64,000 nt of DNA. Origin: Apostichopus japonicus. Taxonomy: Eukaryota > Echinodermata > Holothuroidea > Aspidochirotida > Stichopodidae. Made by a program: the position numbers and the translations under genes. The stretch covers positions 12,891,001-12,955,000 of the forward strand of contig NC_092566.1 in assembly GCF_037975245.1 (NCBI RefSeq), written 5' to 3'. The notes below the pieces were generated by a model. The model saw only the letters and a list, made by a program, of their open reading frames with translations, did not search any database and had not been told where the DNA came from. This document shows positions 56,245 through 64,000 of this stretch, piece after piece; position 1 is the first letter of the stretch, and each line of letters opens with the position of its first letter.

Positions 56245-59200
56245 GTGAGTTAACAGTGCCAACAGCACACCGTCTTTCCATCATCATTTTAGAAGATTCG
56301 ACCAAGAGTCTTGATATAAAGAAAATATTAACAAAGACTGTTCCCCTCGCTATCTGTATTGCGGATATATCTATGCATTTTGTAATAAAGAAATGGCTGA
56401 GAATTAACTCAGTTTAAATCGTATATAACAACACTGCCAGATACACAACTGAAAGCTGAGCCTCCCAGAGAGAGTGAGGGCTGTAGTCGATTCCAGCAAG
56501 TAATAATGCTTTATAAAATAGGCAGGAACCTTAGCCATATAACTGCTCCATGATGGTCATTGTAAGCAAATCATAGGAAAGTTAAATATGATGACGTTGT
56601 TCGGATTTGTTTTATTTATTGTATGTCAAATTCATAATGTCTCTTTCTATTCTAATCTATTTTAGATATCTCGAATTCAATTTCAGATATCTGAAATAAA
56701 AAATTTCAGATATCTCGTATTAAATTTTAGATATCTCGAATTTGATTTCAGTTATCTGAAATAGAAGTTTAGATATCCGAGATAGAATTTTTAGATATCT
56801 GAAATAGAAGTTTAGATATCCGAAATAGAATTTTAGATATCTGAAATAGAATTTTAGACATCTAAAATAAGAAACAATTTAAGATATCTAAAACTCCCGA
56901 TTAAATGTTAAAATGGCTTTCCATACGCGCGTATGGAAAGCCGTTTTAACATTTACCAAGGGATTTCAGATATCTCGAAATAATTTCAGATATCTCAAAT
57001 TAAATTACAGATATCTCAAATTTATTTAAGATATCTACAAATAATTGCAGATATCTTTAAATCAATTTCAGATATCTCGAAATACCAGAGAATTTCAGAT
57101 ATCTGAAATTCTATTTCAGATATCTGAAATAGAATTTCAGATATCTGAAATAGAATTTCAGATATCTCGAATTCAATTTCAGATATCTGAAATAGAATTG
57201 CAGATATCTGAAATAGAATTGCAGATATCTCGAATTCGATTGCAGATTTCTCGAATTCAATTTTAGATATCTGAAATAGAATTTCAGATATCTCGAATTC
57301 AATTACAGATATCTCGAGTTCAATTCAGATATCTGAAATTCCCGACTAAATGTTAAAATGGCTTTCCATCGTGCCATTTTAACATTTAATCGGGATTTTC
57401 TGCATATGCATTTCAGATATCTGGAATTCAATTGCAGATATCTCGAATTCAATTTCAGATATCTCGAATTAGAATTGCAGATATCTTGAATTCAATTTCA
57501 CAAATCTCGAATTCAATTTCAGATATCTCGAATTCAATTCAGATATCTTGAATTCAATTTCAGATATCTGAAATAGAATTTCAGATATCTCTAATTCAAT
57601 TTCGGATATCTCGAATTTTATTTCAGATATCTGGATTAGAATTTCAGATATCTCGAAATCTATTTTAGATATCTCGAATTCAATTTTAGATATCTGAAAT
57701 AAAATTAAAGATATCTCGAATTAAATTAAAGATATCTCGAATTTAATATTAGATATCTCGAATTAGAATTGCAGATATCTTGAATTCAATTTCACAAATC
57801 TCGAATTCAATTTCAGATATCTCGAATTCAAATCAGATATCTTGAATTCAATTTCAGATATCTGAAATAGAATTTAAGATATCTCTAATTCAATTTCGGA
57901 TATCTCGAATTTTATTTCAGATATCTGGATTAGATTTTCAGATATCTCGAAATCTATTTTAGATATCTCGAATTCAATTTCAGATATCTGAAATAAAATT
58001 AAAGATATCTCGAATTAAATTAAAGATATCTCGAATTTAATATTAGATATCTAGAATAGAATTTTAGATATCTAAAATAAGAAACAATTTAAGATATCTT
58101 AAATTCCCGATTAAATGTTAAAATGGCTTTCCATACATAGGGAGGGAGATTATATTGTAGTGAGGCAATACTATCACGATGGATTTAGCTATTTTGATAG
58201 CGCGCCCTCACATTTTTAGTTCTTTTGGTGTACCCCTCTGAGACATAAAAGACCCTGCCTTTTGTTTTAGTATATCGGGGAAAAGGGAATTGATGACCAG
58301 TTTTCCACGTGGCTCAGCGAGATATAGAGTTTTATTTAACATCATCTTGTCTTTGTTTGATATCATACTCAAAATACGTTTTTTTCCTTGGAACTTACAC
58401 TTGCCCTTATTTTTGCTTTACTGGAAAATCGCGACCTTCATATATTTTTTTATTATTTGCATATTGCGTTTTCATTATATATATGTTTGGACTTATATGT
58501 GGTGAATTGTCAAGAGGCCGTCTAAAATTTGGTGAGTTGCAGTTTAATGCCTCATTATTATCTCTTTTCCATAATACCTACGACCCATATCACTTTAAGT
58601 TTAAAGATATCATCCAATGGGATTTGGGATTCTGTGTATGATGATGTCAAATAGGTTTGCTATAACACTGTTACATTAATGTCTATGTTTGCTATAACAC
58701 TGTTACATTAATGTCTATGTTTCATTTTGGATCTTTCTCAGAATGCTCCCCTTCTTTGTTTGGTCATTGTCCCGAGCCATGGACAATCCAATCAACTTCA
58801 AGATTTAAGAGGGTTTGGTGGAGTGCTCCTTCAGTTCGCCCCTATCTCGTCAGTGCTGTGCGGTAAGGTTGTGTATCATCGTTAAGAAGTGGTGTGGAGT
58901 GGTGTGGAGTAGTGTGGAGTGGTGTGGTGTGGTGTTGATTGGTGTGGTGTGGAGTGGAGTGGTGTGGTGTGGAATGGTGCTGCGTGGTGTTGAGGGGTGT
59001 TGAGTGATGTGGAGTGGAGTGGTGTGGAGTGGTGTAGAGTGGTGTGGAGTGGTGTGGTGGGGGCTGGGTTAGGTATATAATATACTTGGATAAAGAGCTA
59101 AGCCTTGATCAATACCACATTCAGAGATCAGATCGAAATCATTACTAACAATGCAATCAAAATATTTATCAAATCACAAAACAACATTGTGGGAAAATAT

Positions 59201-60462
59201 GCGTAAAAAGGTGGAACGTTTCCTCGAAATTTATTTCAGATTGCATGAATTGGAAAGTTTTTAAATATGAAGAAATATTTTGAAGATACATACAATTTTG
59301 CCTCAGGTAGCGCCTGCGAGGGACTTACTCAGTGTACTAGTATTTAATGTACGATAGTGTAACATCACTAATGATTAGCCGAAAGGCCTCACACATCGGG
59401 TATCATAGATTAGTAGCAAATCTAAAATCCATCTAAAGCTTGGTCTATCAGATGGATATCTGGCCCTCCACCCCCTGTACCCAATATCTAAGGTTAATCT
59501 TGCTCCGTTTGAGTCGTACTAGAAGGCAGCCATTTTGTCAGAGTATTGCAATTATTAAAGTATAGTCTAATATCACTTAAATTTACCAGTTATTTCATGT
59601 AATTTCTAGTTAAGTTGATTGTTCATTTTATTAGTGATATATGCGTAAAAGTTGATATTGGGAAGACATAAAGATGGCGACTTCACTGTTTACTTGTTTC
59701 AGGCGATATGGTTTGCCTTCCGGATCACTATTTGAAGCAGGAGAACACTTAATAATCTATTTTGCAGCGGGTTTTGATGGGTCGAATTCCACTTGTGAGG
59801 TGACTTTTACCGTGGAAGGTACGTCCAAGGCACAGTGTACTTATTAGAGATGTGTAGCTTACTATATGCATACGTGTAATAAATACCTCTTTTTAAAGTT
59901 CTACAGTTCCTCGTCATATTTTCGATAACTGTCAGAAGCAGAAGCAGGAAGTTAATCAAAGCCTATAGTAAAACTAAGGCAGTATCTTGAAGAGCTCACC
60001 CCATGCCTCGTGTAGTTTGTCTTGCTAGAGATTGGCCCGTTCAGCTGACCTAACTGCAAATGCCAGAAAGACAAATATTGTTTGCAAAACTACGAGACTT
60101 TATGAGCAAGGTAGAATAGTTTTCTGATTTTCTCGTTTTTACACATAAAGTTGAAGATTTCCACTTGAAAAATCATAGCTTTCATGTTTGGACTTTTATG
60201 GTAGGTCCTTTGTTGATGTAGGATTAATTAACTAATTAAATGAATTAAAGTAATTAACACAATTGTTGTTTAATTTTAGTAACGGCGTGTCTTCCTCTTC
60301 CACGAATTGGTCGGTTAAATGTTCGCTGTACGAACGGTAACATCATTTCATCAAGATGTGATTTTGACTGTCCATATGGATATGAATTAGTCGGCGGAGA
60401 AGCGTCTACAACCTGTTCGGTAAACGCCACCTGGTCTCCTGCGACGTTTCCTATCTGTCGAA
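56190..60462 (+). CDS. Secreted HYR/Sushi protein B, first four exons (3' part not found)
   Basis: Exons 56190-56244, 58742-58862, 59703-59818, 60280-60462: 158 codons plus one base, in frame throughout. Signal peptide MRPFLFSWILFVSVIALS, HYR (about 19-97, split by the same phase-2 intron as in gene A), one six-Cys Sushi (98-158) ending with a phase-1 donor GAA|GTAAGC. Exon lengths and phases match the start of gene A, so this is a tandem paralogue. No stop codon or further Sushi/HYR exon is recognisable before 62880. Later exons may lie beyond the window, or the gene may be broken. Intron 1 (2.5 kb) contains the palindrome arrays at 56640-58136. Confidence 0.8.
56902..56955. repeat. 54-bp palindrome
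   Basis: Left arm TAAATGTTAAAATGGC...TTTCCATACG, right arm its reverse complement with one mismatch (GCC/GCT area: ATGG against CCGT); symmetry centre at 56928/56929. It could extrude as a cruciform. Confidence 0.95.
57341..57394. repeat. Hairpin with 22-bp arms and 10-base loop
   Basis: Arms CCCGACTAAATGTTAAAATG+GC and GCCATTTTAACATTTAATCG+GG with one mismatch; loop 57363-57372. Confidence 0.93.
58742..58862 (+). CDS. HYR/Sushi B exon 2 (HYR, first half)
   Basis: Acceptor CTTTCTCAG|AA, donor GTGCG|GTAAGG. ECSPSLFGHCPEPWTIQS, FKRVWWSAPSVRP. A 32-bp tandem duplication (gtttgctataacactgttac...) lies just upstream at about 58652-58720. Confidence 0.85.
58880..59055 (+). repeat. GTGGTGTGGA minisatellite
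   Basis: Irregular 5-10 bp GTGGT/GTGGA units in intron 2 of HYR/Sushi B. A length-variant copy lies at 63020-63187. Confidence 0.95.
59703..59818 (+). CDS. HYR/Sushi B exon 3 (HYR, second half)
   Basis: Acceptor TTGTTTCAG|GC, donor GGAAG|GTACGT. GLPSGSLFEAGEHLIIYFAA, GFDGSNSTCEVTFTV. Confidence 0.88.
60280..60462 (+). CDS. HYR/Sushi B exon 4 (Sushi)
   Basis: Acceptor TTAATTTTAG|TA, donor CGAA|GTAAGC. ACLPLPRIGRLNVRCTNGN, SSRCDFDCPYGYELVGG, ATWSPATFPIC; closest to Sushi-1 of gene A. Confidence 0.9.
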
Positions 60463-61619
60463 GTAAGCACCAAAATGAGAAATTAACATTGATGTTCTGT
60501 TCCTAAAATACAGATTTCAGTTTACCCGTGGTGTCAGTGAGTCCTTTTGTCTGAGTCCCAAATACTTTCAAGTACTTAAGGTTCCTAGTACCACATTACA
60601 GTTTTTTGATATCCGACTACCAAATACAAGTCTCAGTAATCATCGTCTAGTAAACCAATACAGAGTACGAACTATAGTTAATGGTTGTTGTTATTGAAGG
60701 TAATTTAAGGTCAGAAGATCATTTCGAGCACTCTTAATTAATATCACTTTAGCCTATACAGGAACATTACGCTTTCCCACAATGCACAGATATTGCGTAC
60801 AACCTTTGTACAGTTGTGCCCGAAATGTTCAACAGGAGCTGAGGCATGTATTTTTAGGCAACATTACTTCTGTAGAATATGGAATGCAAAAATGTTGTGG
60901 AATCGTATTTTCATCGTCAAGAGAAGAAAATTGAATATATGTCTTACTTTGTATGTAAAAGACCCATATTGAGTCAATGAAGCCTGCTGTTTGTAGTCGA
61001 GGTCAAAGATCAGAGTTGAAACTGATATGTAAACCTCGTGTAAAACTTGAATGTCTCATATTATATCGACGTAGCGTATTGTTTTTATTGAAGGTCAAAG
61101 GTCATTAGTAGGTTAGAAGAGGTCAAAATATAAACACGAAGGGACCTTGGTGGATTCTCAGTTTGGCCGGGGTGTAGCCGCGGATGCCTTACATTGGTTA
61201 TATGAAGTTCGGTGTTATATAGTGAATATCAAAGGTCATATGAAGACCTGATAGGTCAACATGTGAAAACCTTGTTCGTATATCTCAAGATGGTAACTTG
61301 GGTAGTTTTCATTCAGTATGAGCCTATGAGGATGTCTCATAGAGTAAACAATCCTCATAATTCGTACAGAATGCATGCACATGTTCAGTGGAGATCAGAG
61401 GTTATTTAAGCGCAACAGTACATAAGCGGGAAATCTCGCATTCCCTCAAGAGGGGTAAGTTCAATTATATCTGATATCTAAAGTAAAAAAAAAAAAATTT
61501 AAAACAACAAAAACTTAAAAACCTCAATGCTTTTTTTCGTTTGTCTGGGGTTATAAGTACTTGTAAAGCACCGTACTTGTCCAGAGTGATGTTGCCTTTG
61601 TAGACGCACTGCTATCCTC

Positions 61620-61840
61620 AAGGGCGTAGGAACCGGGGGGCTGGGGGCGCCAGCCCCCCCCCCCAGTGAAAAATGTGGAGGGGGGCGGACCACCAAATTG
61701 CATCTAAGGCCAGCTGAAAATACAAAATTAAGTTTACAAAATGGAGTAGGTATTGAAATGTGCTATATTGCACCAAATTGCATCTGAGGCCACCTGGAAA
61801 TGCAAAATTTTCCAAAGGGGAGGGGGACACCCCCTCCCAT
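61620..61840 (-). mobile_element. Remnant related to the hAT-type element at 53470
   Basis: AAGGGCGTAGGAAC then poly-G/C. 'caccaaattgcatctgagg...aaaattttccaaaggggaggggg.acaccccctccc' is the reverse complement of the 138-bp unit at 53511. No TIR pair or target duplication found. Confidence 0.6.
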
Positions 61841-61879
61841 TACACCTTAGATCTTGTCGTTTTATTCATGTTTGAGTCA

Positions 61880-62800
61880 AAATTGAAAACTTTTAAAATC
61901 TCTCTAATAATACAACTTTGAGATACAGTGATGTTTAAAATACATCCCTCATAAAATTCTTGTCATATTTTAGGTCCCTTCTTGAAAGAAAAAAGCAGTT
62001 ATTAGTATAAACGAATATTCTTTCTGTTTTTCTTCCCATTTGAAGGACATTAGATTCTACGGTAGTCGTTGAGACTACATATATAAACGTCGGGATGTAC
62101 TATTAGTTCTTATAAATTTTTTATCACTTTAAAAGGGTATTGAAGTCAGGTGAAAATGCCAGAAAGTCATATTTGAATGTTGGACGGATTAATGAAACTT
62201 TATATTTGTGCCTCAAATGGAACATTTTTTTTAAGACCATTAACCTTGTGGTATTAGTCAATTTGAGTCAACATTGAGAACTTTAAAATCTCTCTAAAAA
62301 TACAAATTTTGGATACAGCGATGTTCAAAATACATCCCTAATAAAATACTTGTCGTATTTTTGGTGACCCTTCATGAAAGAAAAGCGAATTATAAGTAAA
62401 ACAAATATTTTTTTTCTGTTTTTCTTTCCATTGAAGGACATTATAAAATGTTCAACTTACATCCCTGATATAATTCTAGTCAGATTTTAGATCCCTTCTT
62501 AAACACAAACAATTATTATAGTATAAACAAATATATTCTTTTTGTTTTTCGTTCCATTTGAAGGACATTAGACTCTTCGGTGGTCGTTGAGAAGTCAGAG
62601 ATGGATTCCTAAATTTGAAATCTGTAACAGATTTACGATACTACGATGTTTAATTTACATTGCTGAAAAATGTTGTAATATTTTATGTCCCTTCTTTAAA
62701 AAAAAAAACAGTTATTAGTATAAAAATATATTATTTCTGTTTGAAGACATTAGACTCTACGGTAGTCGTTGAGAAGTCAGAGAAAAATTTATGACAAATT
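61880..62800 (+). repeat. Diverged tandem array, ~130-390 bp spacing
   Basis: The order 'gatgttta.aa..acatccct', 'gtc.tattttaggtcccttctt.aa', 'agttattagtataaa', 'ttctttctgtttttc', 'gaaggacattagactctacggtagtcgttgaga' recurs from about 61931, 62321, 62449 and 62648, with indels. Confidence 0.75.
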
Positions 62801-62881
62801 TATGACAAAATTATGAGATCTCTTCATTAAACAAACAATTATTTCATTTAAAGATAAACACGAAGAGACCTTGGAGGATTT

Positions 62882-63957
62882 CCCTTCTTTGTTTGGTCAT
62901 TGTCCCGAGCCATGGACAATCCAATCAACTTCAAGATTTAAGAGGGTTTGGTGGAGTGCTCCTTCAGTTCGCCCCAATCTCGTCAGTGCTGTGCGGTAAG
63001 GTTGTGTATCATCGTTAAGAAGTGGTGTGGAGTGGTCTGGAGTAGTGTGGAGTGGTGTGGAGTGATGTGGTGTGGTGTTGAGTGGTGTGGTGTGGTGTGG
63101 AATGGTGCTGCGTGGTGTTGAGTGGTGTTGAGTGGTGTGGAGTGGAGTGGTGTGGAGTGGTGTAGAGTGGTGTGGAGTGGTGTGGTGGGGGCTGGGTTAG
63201 GTATATAATATACTTGGATAAAGAGCTAAGCCTTGATCAATACCACATTCAGAGATCAGATCGAAATCATTACTAACAATGCAATCAAAATATTTATCAA
63301 ATCACAAAACAACATTGTGGGAAAATATGCGTAAAAAGGTGGAACGTTTCCTCGAAATTTATTTCAGATTGCATGAATTGGAAAGTTTTTAAATATGAAG
63401 AAATATTTTGAAGATACATACAATTTTGCCTCAGGTAGCGCCTGCGAGGGACTTACTCAGTGTTTACTCAGTGTACTAATATTTAATGTACGATAGTGTA
63501 ACATCACTAATGATTAGCCGAAAGGCCTCACACATCGGGTATCATAGATTAGTAGCAAATCTAAAATCCATCTAAAGCTTGGTCTATCAGATGGATATCT
63601 GGCCCTCCACCCCCTGTACCCTATATCTAAGGTTAATCTTGCTCCGTTTGAGTCGTACTAGAAGGCAGCCATTTTGTCAGAGTATTGCAATTATTAAAGT
63701 ATAGTCTAAATTCACTTAAATTTACCAGTTATTTCATGTAATTTCTAGTTAAGTTGATTGTTCATTTTATTAGTGATATATGCGTAAAAGTTGATATTGG
63801 GAAGACATAAAGATGGCGACTTCACTGTTTACTTGTTTCAGGAGATATGGTTTGCCTTCCGGATCACTATTTGAAGCAGGAGAACACTTAATAATCTATT
63901 TTGCAGCGGGTTTTGATGGGTCGAATTCCACTTGTGAGGTGACTTTTACCGTGGAAG
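62882..63957 (+). pseudogene. Duplicate of the HYR exon pair of HYR/Sushi B, first exon truncated
   Basis: 62882-62995 copies exon 2 from CCTTCTTTG to the GTAAGG donor but lacks its acceptor and first ~9 coding bases; one Tyr-to-Asn change is seen (CCCTAT to CCCAAT). 63842-63957 copies exon 3 with intact acceptor and donor. Using the only nearby AG (62876) in the gene's phase would shift the frame and meet an early stop, so the exon pair looks non-functional as placed. The intron between is also copied, minisatellite included. The duplication continues past 64000. Confidence 0.8.
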
Positions 63958-64000
63958 GTACGTCCAAGGCACAGTGTACTTATTAGAGATGTGTAGCTTA
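62882..64000 (+). repeat. Segmental duplication of about 58750-59860
   Basis: Near-identical over more than 1.1 kb. Differences include an 11-bp tandem insertion (tttactcagtg) near 63463, a shorter or altered minisatellite and scattered single-base changes. Offset about 4.13 kb. The left breakpoint follows taaacacgaagagaccttgg (62855-62874), which also occurs (taaacacgaagggaccttgg) at 61131-61150. Confidence 0.92.

Larger units (their letters stand above)
56640..58136. mobile_element. Composite array of AGATATCT palindromes with hairpin borders (element B group)
   Basis: About 1.5 kb in which AGATATCT (often within TTTCAGATATCTGAAAT) recurs about every 20-21 bp, alternating with gaattc-type spacers. 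Border motifs cut it into three blocks. A 54-bp near-perfect palindrome lies at 56902-56955, centre CG|CG. A 22-bp-arm hairpin lies at 57341-57394. A single arm CCCGATTAAATGTTAAAATG...TTTCCATAC lies at 58106-58136. Read from a block's outer edge the border is TATGGAAAGCCGTTTTAA, close to the terminus of element A at 40018. A 294-bp higher-order repeat (57477 to 57771) is visible. Open frames here (QISEIEF repeats) are artefacts. Confidence 0.85.
60463..62881. other. Region downstream of HYR/Sushi B exon 4
   Basis: No Sushi or HYR exon recognised. Holds GACCT-family sequence (60990-61260, perfect AGGTCAAAGGTCA at 61092-61104), a relative of the 53470 element (61620-61840) and a diverged tandem array (61880-62800). 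Confidence 0.5.

Noticed and set aside
57045-57302. Repetitive protein frames (QISEIEF, FRYLKL) on both strands
   Set aside because: They are the translation of the AGATATCT palindrome array; open on both strands because the repeat is self-complementary.
58309-58641. 110-codon open frame upstream of HYR/Sushi B exon 2
   Set aside because: Biased Phe/Tyr/Ile composition from A+T-rich DNA, no family motif, lies in intron 1.

Overview
The window is eukaryotic nuclear DNA: spliced genes with GT-AG introns, about 60% A+T, many microsatellites and a dense load of transposon fragments. The gene content (short-prodomain effector caspases, secreted HYR plus Sushi proteins) and the repeat style fit a marine invertebrate deuterostome, most likely an echinoderm and possibly a sea cucumber. 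This placement is an inference from gene families; nothing in the sequence proves the species.

Layout. (1) Minus strand 133-10658: a complete five-exon effector caspase (caspase A, 344 codons). (2) 10659-24202: gene-free region with LINE, BEL/Pao and tRNA-derived SINE remnants, poly-G/C-ended DNA-transposon debris and tandem repeats. (3) Minus strand 24203-33665: a second complete five-exon caspase (caspase B, 313 codons) with the same four intron phases (2,1,0,1) as caspase A, so the two are tandem paralogues. (4) 33666-42988: gene-free, with two nested hAT-type elements and a terminal-inverted-repeat element filled with TGATATCA palindromes. (5) Plus strand 42989-51075: a complete nine-exon secreted protein, signal peptide-HYR-Sushi-Sushi-HYR-HYR-Sushi-tail (483 codons). 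(6) 51076-56189: gene-free, with a hAT-type element carrying a 138-bp triplicate. (7) Plus strand 56190-60462: the first four exons of a paralogue (signal peptide-HYR-Sushi). Its later exons are not recognisable here. (8) 62882-64000: a near-identical duplicate of the HYR exon pair of that second gene, with the 5' end of the first exon lost; it runs off the window.

Gene models were built by hand from splice sites, phases and homology motifs. All three complete models sum to a multiple of three and join in frame, which is good internal support. How the genes work together: the caspases would act in intracellular proteolysis (apoptosis or immune cell death), while the HYR/Sushi proteins are extracellular and unrelated to them in mechanism; I see no operon-like or functional link between the two pairs.

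The most unusual structures are (a) elements with a shared terminal core TATGG(A/C)AAG(C/T)CGTT whose interior is an array of 8-bp palindromes every 20-21 bp (40018-40655 and 56640-58136); (b) a roughly 100-bp module carried inside several different hAT-like elements and also fused to a LINE fragment; (c) a mid-repetitive family that carries perfect nuclear-receptor DR1 half-site repeats; and (d) a four-unit higher-order minisatellite inside a caspase intron.
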